Source: Hymenopus coronatus
Taxonomy: Eukaryota > Arthropoda > Insecta > Mantodea > Hymenopodidae
Length of the DNA stretch: 64,000 nt
Direction: 5' to 3'
NCBI GenBank assembly: GCA_030762935.1
Contig: CM060883.1
Coordinates: forward strand, 30,436,501-30,500,500
The notes beneath the pieces are model-generated. The model saw nothing but the letters and a program-made list of their open reading frames with translations, was not told the DNA's origin and did no database searches. Positions within the stretch are counted from its first letter, which is position 1. Each line of letters starts with the position of its first letter. The translations under genes and the position numbers were made by a program. Below are positions 35,771-45,838 of this stretch, one piece after another.

Positions 35771-35794
35771 TTCAAGTAAGCAAAGAATCTTTTA

Positions 35795-36055
35795 AATCTG
35801 AATTGAACGGTCTTTGCGATCTGTTAGCCAGCAGATACAGAAGTCACGGTTTTGATTCCTGGCTGAAGGGCGGAAATATTTGTTTAACTAGGATTATGTC
35901 CTATTCCCGTTTGTGTGTGCGGGCGCGCGCATCTGCGTATCTATACGAGGGTATACAACGAGTGAAGTTAGTGCCGACAAGCAATTCATCCAAAGTTAAA
36001 CAAAACATCCGATAGAATCTTTTAGATTTCAAGGCGGCATATAAATGAAACATTT
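35795..36055 (+). mobile_element. Diverged S3-like SINE
   Basis: A tRNA-like head remnant (gatctgttagccagcagata, ttttgattcctggc), a GT/GC-rich middle, and an end aaggcggcatataaatgaaac comparable with the S3 end ggggctatataaatgaaa. Confidence 0.5.
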
Positions 36056-36607
36056 TAAACAGTGGAATCTTTGTAATATAAAATAATTCTAGAAGTATTG
36101 TTAAACAAAGCAATGTTTTGAAATGCTCTCACACTTCATTAACCATCCAATATACCCCTTAATCTTTACTTTTTAAACTGAAGGTAGCTTAAATGCACTA
36201 AATTTTGAAAACCATAATCTCAGGGAGCAATAGACATCTTATATATTTATTATTATGAACCTTTTCTATATCTCGTGTAAGTTATTGAACCTTATACAAA
36301 CAAAGATGATAATTTATAGCAATAATACTTTAATTTTATTAAAAGTCTTAGAACTAGTCAACTAGATATTTGAAATAGTTTTGAGTATTGAATTCTAAAG
36401 ACAAAGCATTAAAGATTTTCTTCTTGAATTAATATATCACTATTACAGTACATCAAATTACATTATTTTGTTTCTTAACGACGTTGTCATTTGCCATTAT
36501 CAGATGCTGCCACCAGAGTGCCTGAATTTCGTCCTGTTAGTTTAAACCCCGACCCTGGGACCATAATACCTCCACCTAACCATTAGAGATACCCAGGCTT
36601 TAAGGTG
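36056..36607. other. AT-rich spacer
   Basis: Nothing recognised, apart from a weak B-box-like gtttaaaccccgacc near 36540. Confidence 0.35.
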
Positions 36608-36975
36608 GACAATTACCAAACTTGGTATTTAATTTAAGCACCCTTCAATGACGCCTCATGAAGATTTTCTTGAAAATTTCTACCCGAAAATAGTTTTTGA
36701 ATGGACGATGTTTTATATTTTTGTTTTGTCAAAATTGGCTGTATTGATTTTGATTAAAATAAAATTAATTTAGGATATTTACATGACTAATAAACTGTAT
36801 ATGTTTAATTTTATTGAATAACTGTGAAGTGGTTGTCATTATGAATGACTTTCGTAGAGCTTGCGTAAATTAAAAACCATATCTAAACGAAAAATGTAAA
36901 TCTTGTTAAAATTCTCAAATTATGTAAAATACATATTTTGTAGCGTTAATCATTTCCAACATATTTATTGTAAGT
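36608..36975 (-). repeat. HP repeat, central fragment
   Basis: Runs from accaaacttggtatttaatt to the gttaatcatttccaac region. Both ends are missing and divergence is high, suggesting an old copy. Confidence 0.65.
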
Positions 36976-37974
36976 GACCATTCCTAACGGCATTTAAAAA
37001 CCAGTATACAGTGGGTCATGTGAACTGTGAACATAACACATGATTTGGGGGGAGGCCAAATCTGGATTGCTTATTGGATAAACTGCCGAAACACGTGTGT
37101 ATTATTTTAAGACTACTTCCATACAAAAGTTTCTGACATAATCCGCAACATTGATCTGAAAATGTCACCTCATGCACCATTATGTAAAGTTTTTAAGGTT
37201 ATTGTCATCTGCTTCTGCTATAACAATAAACCTTGCTTCTATATTTGCACTATCAGGAAACCTTGACCTCGACACTTTCTGTCACACACAGCATGCACTA
37301 AGTCTGACATCGTATCACTTAACCTCTCCTTCCAATGCCAGGCTGGACCACTGCTGCTCCAACAGCACTGTAACAAAACAAACTCATTACCATAAAGTAA
37401 TGCTATATCAAGCAGTAATCGAAGTTAATAGAGAAGTGTAATTGGAAAAGTGTGCGATTGGATTAGGATACAAATATGGTTTGCCATGGGGTACCAGTAT
37501 TTTGTGTTCACAGAGACCAATAAGAACTCGTCACTTTCAAAAGGCTGTTGAGAAAAGAGCGACTACATTTAGCTAAATTAACGTCTCCGAAACGGTGCGC
37601 GGCACAGATTGCATGTCTCGATGTGTGACAATGAGTGAGATTCAATGACTTCCTTACAGGTAGCTTGCGATTAATGTTTTGTGCTTCTATTCTGTACAGA
37701 AAAGGAGAATCCAGATCACCTAGCTCTAACGGTAATATAATCACCAGACTCCCAGAGCCGTTGTTTCTACCACTAGGATGGAGCATCCAAACCAGGGAAA
37801 GATGGAGGGACCAGTGTCACCAGTGTAACTCAATGAAATTACCATGGTTGTCTGAGTCAATTTATTGTTCAAGTTTATATCCTTGTTTTTATACTAAAAA
37901 TGTTTTAAATGGAAATAAAAAAAAATTGAAAAAAATGCCCGCTTTTACTACATAGACACCGCAAGCGATGCGAG
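36976..37974. other. Spacer with unrecognised open frames
   Basis: Short open frames (37172-37441 plus, 37508-37786 minus) show no family motif that I know. A transposon or gene remnant is possible. Confidence 0.3.
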
Positions 37975-38246
37975 ATTGCAGATTCTAGTTCAGTTTTAGA
38001 CTAAGGCTCTTTCCTAAGCCTTTCCTATTGGTTACGGAGATAATATGGTTACGTGACAGGTGAACGACAGCTTTCGAAATTTCGGCGAGGTTAGGTTAGG
38101 TGTGTAAATTAACTGGGTCGAAATAACGGGTAAAAATGGACTTTTTGAAAATCTTCCATTCGTTTGGACTGCTTGTGCATTGGCAGCCATGTTGGTCAAT
38201 CGACCAATGGCAGAGTCAAATCTAAAACTGAACTAGAATCTGCAAT
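37975..38246. mobile_element. MITE-like element with perfect 26 bp terminal inverted repeats
   Basis: 37975-38000 and 38221-38246 are exact inverse complements, with core gattctagttcagttttaga. The 272 bp interior has no reading frame and includes gaggttaggttaggtgtg. No clean target duplication was seen. Confidence 0.75.
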
Positions 38247-38264
38247 GGCGATGGCACTGATGAT

Positions 38265-38679
38265 TAGGCTTACCAACCTCTGATTTCTGGGAGAAAATTA
38301 GATATAACATTAAAGCTAGAAAAATCGATAAAAAAAAAACAGTCATATGAATTTGTCCAGTATCGTTAAACGTGCAATAGTATTTCTTTTTCATTTCTAC
38401 CTCCGATGAACTAGCCATTACAACAACCAACCTACGACTAGGAGCACTGTCAAAATCCTCGACTCAAAGACCTCAAACTGCTTATAATTGCTGATTTTGT
38501 GATTTCTATTTTAAATATAGCACATATAGACTTGATGATACAACAATTGGTTTCCCTTGTCCCTCCCGACTTCAACACTGCTGGCACACAAATCAAAATT
38601 CTACTATTTTGTTCTACGCACTGCCAACCCTTGCATACAACAGATAAAATACTCTCATTTTATAAAAGTGTAGCATATA

Positions 38680-38720
<41 letters not shown>

Positions 38721-38833
38721 GGAATAAGCAGATATCACGTAATTCCGAGAGATTTAATTTCAGTTCCGGCAACTGAGAGATTTCATTCAATTCCAGAAGA
38801 TTCCCGGCCATTCCGAGAGAGTTAGCAACCCTA
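38265..38833 (-). mobile_element. hAT-type non-autonomous element with 8 bp duplication
   Basis: A perfect 8 bp direct repeat, ctgatgat, flanks it (38257-38264 and 38834-38841). The termini are TAGGCTTACCAACCTC and, inverted, TAGGGTTGCTAACTCTC, the TAGGGTTG-type ends and 8 bp duplication expected of hAT transposons. On the minus strand at ~38345-38418 an ATG starts MASSSEVEMKKKYYCTFND, resembling the extreme N-terminus of BED-finger/hAT-type proteins, then the frame runs out. An (AAT)n tract of ~37 bp lies at 38681-38717 inside. Confidence 0.75.
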
Positions 38834-38841
38834 CTGATGAT

Positions 38842-38990
38842 ATATGGAATGAAGATGGAGCACCGGTGGAATGCGATGGCGGGGGAACCCGGAGAAAACC
38901 CGCCCTTACTCCGCTTTGTCCATACTCACAGACGGGATCCACAGTCACTGGGGTAGAGTGCCGCACGTGAAGCAGGGATGAGGGAGTCCC
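38842..38990 (-). mobile_element. SINE, family S1, headless copy
   Basis: Matches 5-95 of the window (gatggagcaccggtggaatg, cccggagaaaacccgcc) but the tRNA-like head is missing. Confidence 0.65.
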
Positions 38991-39031
38991 AAGGGCGACC
39001 AGATTAAGTTGCTTAATTTAATAAACGCTGT

Positions 39032-40745
39032 TACTTTCTCTTTTAATGTACATAGCAAATAGCACATAGTAGCTGGAGAAGGTATTGTATTTAACACAAA
39101 AGTACGATGTCGAGATTTAACTGGAAATATATATTTTGAGGTCCCCTGGGTCCAAAAAAAGCATTTTTAGAAAAAAGGTCCTGCGTGTGTGTCTGTAGAC
39201 AGCATAGCTCAAAACCGAATATGCCGTTAAATACCAAATTTGGTATTTATGTTTAGTATCTTCCAATGATACTACACGAAGATTTTCAAGAAAATCCCCC
39301 ACCACAAACTACCCTTTATACCGTAAAAATGGCTCTAACGATTTTGATTAAAATACCGTATATTAAAGATATTTACATTACAAATAAAATGTATATTTTG
39401 AATTCTGTGGGAATAACCTTTGAAGACCTCTTTGTTCTGGATGAGTTTTGCAGAATTTTGCGTAATAGCTAAACCGTAAGAGATAGACAAAATGTTTACT
39501 TCACAAAACATAGATCTCGTTAAAACACATAAACACTTTAACACATAATTTATGTCATATGTCGAGATATTCCTTGTTATTGGTTTCATTTTAAACTATA
39601 TATCTCTTCTCAAACGGCACTATGTAAAGCGAACCGAACCTAATTGTTTCATATAATGAACAGTTTTTAAAATATTTGACTATCGCTTTAGCGTAATGTG
39701 TTCGTTTATTTCCTTTCTACTTACAAGGAAGCAAGTATATAGACCAATTCTGCTAATGTTTATCTCGATTACCATGAAGTTGATACGAGAATAATCTTAA
39801 GTAAGAATAGTTTGTATAATGAAACCATTTTCCGGGCTTGTAGGTCGTGGTCCATTAAGTCTTGAAGTTCCCGAAGTTTCGCCAAGGGCTGCGCGTGGCA
39901 TCTTCATAGGTGATCCGGTGGTTGGTCAGGCCTCGAATGAATATTTGCGGCGGAGAGCGCGCTTTTATATGTGGCCGGTGGGCGGAGTCTGCTACTTTCT
40001 GTACTGTGATTGGTCCGCGTGCATTGATAGGCAAAAATTCATTCGAGCTTTGACCAGCCACCGGATTACCTATGAAGATGCCAAGCGCAGCCCCTCTGGT
40101 CTACCATACCTGGAGGCCGAGATTAGGCGTCGGGCAACAAAATTCAAGGAAGGGATACCATTCTATAGGAGCGCCCTCGTTAGGTCTCTTGGGGATTATA
40201 GTCCCAGAAACCGTCGCTTCAGTGATACCGGCTTCCCCGCATGGATTGCGGGCATCCCCGGTAACGAAGGAGCACCTCCAACAGCTGCTACGGCTAAGCT
40301 GCTTACAATCGTTCAAGAGTTGCTTGGGCTTCAAAATTTACAACCCCAAAAATAAAATAATAATTGCAAAATCATTACACCAGCGATACACAAGGGCCGT
40401 TGTACCATGACTGGCAACTGTTGAGGAGCACAGTTTGCCTCCTCCTGACACTTCCCAACCCCATTCTCACCCGCCATCCTATAAATCCCACATTCCCGTC
40501 AGAACGTGGTTAGGTTCTTGTAAAGAATAGGAACACGTCTAACCCACCGTCGGGCTGCCCTCAGTCTGCCATCTGCTCGATGTGTTGGGGAAACGTCTGG
40601 AACTTCAAGACCCAATGAACCACGGCCTACAAGCCCGGAAAATACTTTCATTATTCGAGACGCCGGCCGTGAAAGCCTCGGTTTGTACAAGAATAGTTCG
40701 TATTTGGAAAGCTCAGAGAAAGTTATGCGAATTTGACATATAACA
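39032..40745 (-). repeat. HP repeat split by a foldback element
   Basis: Hairpin end at 39032-39085; the copy proceeds to 39817, and its last ~42 bp continue at 40704-40745 (ttggaaagctcagagaaagttatg). Interrupted by 39818-40688 plus one copy of a 15 bp duplication. Confidence 0.78.
39818..40688. mobile_element. Foldback-type element with nested inverted repeats
   Basis: A 15 bp duplication with one mismatch flanks it: aagaatagtttgtat (39803-39817) and aagaatagttcgtat (40689-40703). The outer arms are 39824-39885 and the inverse of 40575-40655 (ttttccgggcttgtagg in both). A second, inner palindrome pairs 39889-39950 with 40037-40098, both reading ggcatcttcataggt on their own strand. An apparent 178-codon plus-strand frame (39819-40355) crosses both arms, and its reading is dictated by the arms. 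I regard it as a by-product rather than a gene. GC content is well above the surroundings. Confidence 0.75.
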
Positions 40746-41163
40746 TTTTTATAATATGCTAAGCACTACCTGACATTTTTCATTTATTTAAAACGTAAAA
40801 ATATTATATGAGATTCATTTCATTGCTGTGGTTTCAAGATTTTATTCAAAGTACATTCCACTGTCATTGAATGTATGCACAAAACTATAAATAAAGCCTT
40901 GAGTTGTATTAAAGGTTCAAACTTAGCAGTCAGAACACCCTATTTTGTTCTTAAATTGCTTACGTCTATGCTTCTATTCCATTAGTATTGTATTACCATA
41001 AATTCTGACGTTCCCCAGGACTCTAAATTGGAGGGAGAAAGGGGAAGAATGACACTGAGTGTCACAAAATTGTACAACTGCTTTAGACTCTGTTGATGTT
41101 TTGATCTCTTGACACCACAAAGGGCAATATTTTACATTACCGGAAACACAAGGTAGTACTTAC
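40746..41163 (-). other. Possible 3' end of the cuticle protein gene
   Basis: Lies directly after a phase-2 donor of the upstream exon. On the minus strand it has acceptor-like sites (for example ccctccaatttag and gactgctaag) and an AATAAA near 40850. I could not settle which acceptor, if any, leads to the terminal exon. Confidence 0.3.
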
Positions 41164-41362
41164 CAGCCAGTGACGTTTTCGACGCCGTCGCAGCCACCTA
41201 TGATCTCATTGAAGGCGTATCCTTCACCGCAGCTATAAAGCCGTGGACGCCCATTAATGCAGATGAAGTACTTCTGGCAGTTCTCAGGGTGCCTATAGAA
41301 ACGGTATTCGTCCGTGAAGAAGCCCTCACCAAGTGGTTCCGGACATCGGAAGCCAAGGAATG
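41164..41362 (-). CDS. obst-E: Obstructor/CPAP3 cuticle protein, exon with chitin-binding domain 3
   Basis: Third peritrophin-A (CBM14) domain of a secreted cuticle protein. The exon starts ca (completing Ala of the linker AEAFLGFRCP) after acceptor ggttgcag and ends tg|gtaagt, phase 2, so the sixth cysteine is split across the next splice. Cysteine spacing from the first Cys is 21, 5, 9, 12, 8 residues. The aromatic YRFYRHP and QKYFIC lie where the family binds chitin. The AEA(F/Y)LGF linker is why I favour obstructor-E over other CPAP3 members. The following terminal exon was not identified. Confidence 0.85.
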
Positions 41363-43324
41363 CTGCAACCAGACAGAAAGAGAGTTCCAGATACTAGACA
41401 CATAATGCATAATCTGACAGTTTGTCTCGGTCATTGTAACTTCAACCCACCGTTTTGTTGTTGTTGTTGTTGTTAGTATTTTTACTACTACTATTAGATA
41501 TAACTATGACGTGATGAACTAGGTGTGGTTTCTACAGCCCGTTTCGAAACCTGTTGCACTACATAAACTCGGGTAGATCCATAGTGATCCCTGACAGCCA
41601 GCGCAGTGTCTCTGCTGATAAGAGGTGTGTCTGCCTCTCTGCCAATAGATTCATGCTACGTAACCAATGATATAATCCTTGTTGTAAAATGAAATAAAAC
41701 ATTCCTCAATGCAGTTTCAGTTGACGCCGAGTAATCTTAGTGTAATTGTAAATATAAGCAATGATAATGACAGTGACTTTGACTTTAGAAACAACGATGA
41801 AAATGATTTAGGAAAAGAGCCCCTGTCCAGTGGTTGAGAGGTTTGGTGCTACAGGGATCACTATGGATCTCACTGCCTGGCCTCGTTCAGTTCCTGCTTT
41901 TATTTTCTCAGTGACAGTTCGGTTTCGGTCTGACTCTACCTATCCGATTTCTGTCCTACATATATCTGTGTGAAAAAAATTAAATTAGTACTAATTGACG
42001 TATAATTGGCTAAACTATGAAGCCCGGGACTAAAAGTGCTTACGACATGTATGTCGTCATTTGGTGGCGTTGTCGAATATCTCCCCCCCCACTTCCGCTT
42101 TCTAGCTCTTGGATCTACTACAAGTACTCAAGTCACGACATTCAGAACTAGATTGTAAAACACTTATATGGAATCTTCTTTAAGTATATAGACAAAATGT
42201 ACAAAAGTATATTTATTCAACCAATATAGTAGTCGGAATGAATGTCTTGGGTTATTAATTATTTAAAGAGGAATCCATTACCACCGCAGTCATTGAGAGC
42301 TATATGGGACAAACTTGGCAAATATGGGCACCGAAATATTTATATGAAAAAATGGTCAGAAAATCACTTTCCATTTTCGTGAAACAAATCCATTTACACC
42401 TTGAATCTGTAACCTTTTAAACAATGTATGAACCAACGTCCTACTTCTATCCGTCCGAATGCAGTTTAGTTTCACAGCAAACGCTGCAAATGCCCATATT
42501 CAACAAAACGTTACGGAAATATGGGCACAGTTGTTGGGGCTATGGGCAAGGAGGTTTTAATTGATAATTACAAAAAACTCCTGTTAGTTTACTGTCACAG
42601 ATATTTTTGCAGTTATACTTTTATATACATTCAAGAATGAAACCAACTGTTATCACTAAAAGAAAACAGAATTATATAATTTGAAGACTAGGAAGAGGAG
42701 GAGTGATTCAGGAGAGGGTAGAGAAATATTGGTACAGATGTATAAAGAGCGAAGATAATCTGCTAAAAATGTGTACGAAAAAGCTCAGGATAGTAGTACG
42801 AGAAGAGCTGGTGGGGCTGCTAGAGGAAATCTTGACAAAAATAGGAATGGGATACATATTGAGGAAGGGAGAATAAAACACTATTAAGCAGAATGTAAAG
42901 AGGTAAGATATTAGGAGAAAGAAATTTGGGGAAACAAATGGGATAGTATGCCATGAGAGATGGTAGCAACGAAAATATTTAACTTCAAGGGAAAGAGAAG
43001 AATCAAATAAACAGGACAATATTTTGGAAGGGATATGAAAAAAAGAAAGAGAACAGGAGAGAAAGCATAGAGAGTGGGATGGAATACGTATCATAAACCA
43101 AAGGCTACACTTGCTAACAGAGCTATGCGTATGTATGGCCTAAGCGGTACTCAACCCTATGTATACTAAGTTAGATGATATAATTTAATGGGACATGATA
43201 CTGTAAATAACTGTAAATCTAGCCTAAGTACAATACATTGTATTTTATGTTACTTAGTCAATCGAGTCGTATGAAGTGACAGAACCACATCTATTTGTAT
43301 CCAACCATCCTGAGCCCTACTTAC
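41363..43324 (-). other. Cuticle gene intron between domains 3 and 2
   Basis: Donor gctgagg|gtaagt at 43325/43324 and acceptor ggttgcag|ca at 41363/41362. Contains a SINE-like repeat at 41815-42075, a (GTT)n run at 41458-41475 and purine-rich sequence at 42660-43090. An inverted pair, tagatccatagtgatccct (41575) and agggatcactatggatct (41854), brackets ~280 bp. Confidence 0.75.
41815..42075 (+). mobile_element. SINE-like repeat, family S8
   Basis: Shares tctgactctacctatcc and the downstream block actatgaa(g/t)cc...gtcgtcattt with 55172-55345. The upstream part (gtccagtggttgagaggttt) looks like a tRNA-derived head. Confidence 0.55.
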
Positions 43325-43519
43325 CCTCAGCATCACAGGATGGCACCTGGTCGGGCCAATCACAGCGATAGGTGTCCTGGCTGAAGGCAAGACCTTCTGG
43401 ACAGTCGAACAGAAATCCCCTGCCTCCCACACAGTTCATGAACTGGCCACAGTTGTTTTGGTCGCCAATCTTGAAGTAACCATACTGGTGGGGACAATCA
43501 TCTGTCGCTCGTGGTGTTT
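43325..43519 (-). CDS. obst-E: Obstructor/CPAP3 cuticle protein, exon with chitin-binding domain 2
   Basis: A 195 bp exon, acceptor tactgttacag before 43519, donor gg|gtaagt after 43325, phase 1 at both ends, which preserves the frame between domains 1 and 3. It encodes linker TPRATDD, then a six-cysteine CBM14 domain with spacing 14, 5, 9, 12, 8, beginning CPHQYGYFKIGD and ending CDWPDQVPSCDAE. CPAP3 proteins are secreted from epidermis and bind chitin in the forming cuticle. Joined translation across 44895/43519 reads ...GLQTPRATDDCP, as in the family. Confidence 0.9.
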
Positions 43520-43754
43520 CTGTAACAGTACAAACAATGTTGATATTTGTTATTTTACACTAGGCAGTAAGTTGAAACATTCAGTGACACGAGAAAATTC
43601 AATGTCATGGCCTGGAATAGAAATTGCTCACATAACTTGAAAATTAAACAACCTAAGATATTGCAAATCTACTTCGGGTATATTATCTTGAGTACTCGAA
43701 ACCGTCTTGAATGTTTACATGGATATTTCAATCTGATGAGAGACTTTGAAGCTC

Positions 43755-43890
43755 GATCTCGCCATGGTAACTCAAGTGGTAAGAGCACTGGTACAGAGAT
43801 TCGAGTCGGCCATGGGTTTTAATTGTTCATGTTTGGTTCAGTATTCTCACATTCGACAACATTCACACTTTCTTCATTACAAACCGGTAG
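43755..43890 (+). mobile_element. Possible tRNA-derived SINE
   Basis: ccatggtaactcaagtggtaagagcactggta resembles a tRNA 5' half and gagattcgagtcgg a worn B box. Single copy in this window; lies in the intron between domains 1 and 2. Confidence 0.4.
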
Positions 43891-43907
43891 GTAACCTTCA
43901 TATGTAG

Positions 43908-43981
43908 GCAGCAATGATTGTTACTGTCGGCGACACTAAAATATTTAACCTGGTGAGGAGAATTCTCTGTCAATTGTGTTT
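43908..43981 (-). pseudogene. Decayed duplicate of the domain-2 exon start (copy b)
   Basis: After an acceptor-like ttatcttgcag the minus strand reads QTQLTENSPHQVKYF and then ADSNNHC, aligning with the genuine exon's QTPRATDDCPHQYGYF and GDQNNCG. Essential residues, including the first cysteine, are changed. No donor or second half was found. Confidence 0.65.
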
Positions 43982-44041
43982 CTGCAAGATAATGCAATGC
44001 CCACTTTTGAATCCAGACAGGTTTACTTCAAACTCAAATAC

Positions 44042-44115
44042 TCACACTGCTGTCTTATCTCCCATTCTAAAGTATTCATACTGGTGAGGAGAATCGTCTG
44101 TTCCCAGTGACATTT
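44042..44115 (-). pseudogene. Decayed duplicate of the domain-2 exon start (copy a)
   Basis: After acceptor-like gtatttacag the minus strand reads MSLGTDDSPHQYEYFRMGDK and then a stop, aligning with ATDDCPHQYGYFKIGD of the genuine exon. The first cysteine is Ser. The similarity includes the acceptor side, so the duplication copied intron-exon boundary DNA. Confidence 0.7.
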
Positions 44116-44894
44116 CTGTAAATACACCAGACAATATTCATCTCAGAATTTAGAGTTGCTTCAAATATAGATTCCGAAATATTGTACATTATTATTGATA
44201 CTATAAAATTAAAATGAAATGATCTAAAATATTGCTATGATTCTAAGTTATTCTTAGCAGATGCACTCCGCTTCAGCTCAGCATTAGGAGGCTCACCTGT
44301 CTTCACATCACATCCCTAAAGTTAACTGCATATTCGTGGTTCAAGAAAAGAAACATCCAGCAAGAATAATCAAATGCTGAATTAAAAGATGTACACTTGT
44401 GGAATGTCTTGAGATGAAAAGGAATCCTGATTGAAGGCTCAACCTGGGCAGGAGAATTTTCATTCGGAGAAAATCTTCCAGTTTTCTGGATGTGAAATAG
44501 ATTAATCCCATTGCTGCAGAAGGCAATAGCGAAACACCATCTTGTGTTGTCAGAAGGAATTTCTTCTGGATACCTATCTTCATTGTAAGGAATGAAGTTT
44601 TGAAGTTTCGGGAGATTTACACAGAAAATGCTGATTTAAAAGTGTCCGTATCATACTCACTGAGCCGTGCATTGATACATTGTGAAATTTACCTGAATGT
44701 CTTTTTCTAATCAATCTGTTAATGGCAATATTTAATTCTCCAGACTTGCATAGCGACACGCTGTATCGTAATATCTTTTATGCTGATAAAACTAATATAA
44801 TGCAAGAATCCTGAGTTATAGTGTTACATTATTGACTTTTAAATTTAGAACTAATTGTTTTAAACTTAGATATAGGCACCTTATGAGTACTTAC

Positions 44895-45092
44895 GGAGTC
44901 CAGTGCGTCCTTCACAGTCCACGTCGACGGGGTATTGGCAGGGGTAGGCGAAGTAGCGTGCTTTGGTGTTGAACAAGAGTCCATCAGGACAGACTATCTC
45001 CTCGGGTACTCCATCTTCACACTGTATGTAACTATCACATTGTCTGGTGGGGAACCTGCCGTTCTTCTCGGGACAAGACAATTGGCTCAGCA
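44895..45092 (-). CDS. obst-E: Obstructor/CPAP3 cuticle protein, exon with chitin-binding domain 1
   Basis: A 198 bp exon, acceptor ctttgttgcag before 45092, donor ctcc|gtaagt after 44895, phase 1 at both ends. It encodes LSQLSCPEKNGRFPTRQC and the rest of a CBM14 domain with six cysteines (spacing 11, 5, 9, 16, 7), ending DVDCEGRTGL. The upstream exon, which should carry the start codon and signal peptide and end in phase 1, was not found between here and 48 kb. It may lie farther away, as long first introns are common in such genes. Confidence 0.9.
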
Positions 45093-45838
45093 CTGCAACA
45101 AAGTAGACAAATAGATAATACTGCAACAACGCCCCTGGTGAGTAATAATGCAACATTGATTGTGGTGACGTTTTTAAGTTGTAGCAGACATGTACGGGCA
45201 CATTTAAACTCATTTATCCAATTGTAAATTGTTGCAAATGCAGAAGCAGTGCTATGAACTTCATCCAATTCGGGTTTATTCTCTTTCGGTATTAAGCCTT
45301 TTAAATAGAAGTGTTTAATCCCGCACGAAACTCATTCCCCCCCCCCCATCTTTCTAAATAAGCACAAGATTATGATTCAATCGCCTATGGCAATAAAACC
45401 ACATGATGGAGTAAAAGACAACGGTTACTAAATACAAACATTTTTTATGCTAAAAGTGTAATTTCTTGCATTTTTTAAGGGCTTACTGAACGCCCCTGGT
45501 GACATAAAAGATTAAGAATATACATGATAAGCGCAACTAAGTAAAGTTGCTGTATCTAAAAGAGAAGCCGTTTTAGTATCGTTATATTCCAAAAATTGGG
45601 AAGATGCTTTTAGAACTCCCAGAAGGATTTCTGCAGCGTATTGTCGCCATTGAGATGTGTCAATCAAATGAATGGCGTCACCATGGGTCGCCACCATAAC
45701 AAAATTCAACAGAAACCCAGGGCCGGTGAACGTTATTCTGATAGTGACTTACCACCGTGATAATGTCGCTATGCATGATGTGCCTCAAGGAGAAAAATCT
45801 AGCCTATCTATATGAATTTATATTTTGGAGCAGAAATA
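45093..45838. other. Upstream intron or flank of the cuticle gene
   Basis: No convincing signal-peptide exon. A candidate atgcatagcgacattatcac with a following gtaagt (minus strand near 45750-45775) encodes no hydrophobic stretch and was not accepted. Confidence 0.35.

Noticed and set aside
37172..37786. Frames of 89 and 92 codons
   Set aside because: No recognisable family motif, ordinary codon make-up and no splice or promoter evidence.
38089..38106. Telomeric TTAGG repeat
   Set aside because: Only about two units inside a MITE; not a telomere or interstitial telomeric array.
39819..40410. 178- and 112-codon plus-strand frames
   Set aside because: They lie in the palindromic arms of the foldback element, and mirror-image peptides occur on the other strand. 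No known domain.
42708..43094. 128-codon minus-strand frame rich in Ser, Phe and Leu
   Set aside because: Purine-rich low-complexity intron sequence; no motif and no splice context.
45745..45780. Signal-peptide exon of the cuticle gene
   Set aside because: ATG followed by a gtaagt donor on the minus strand, but the encoded residues are not hydrophobic and there is no other support.
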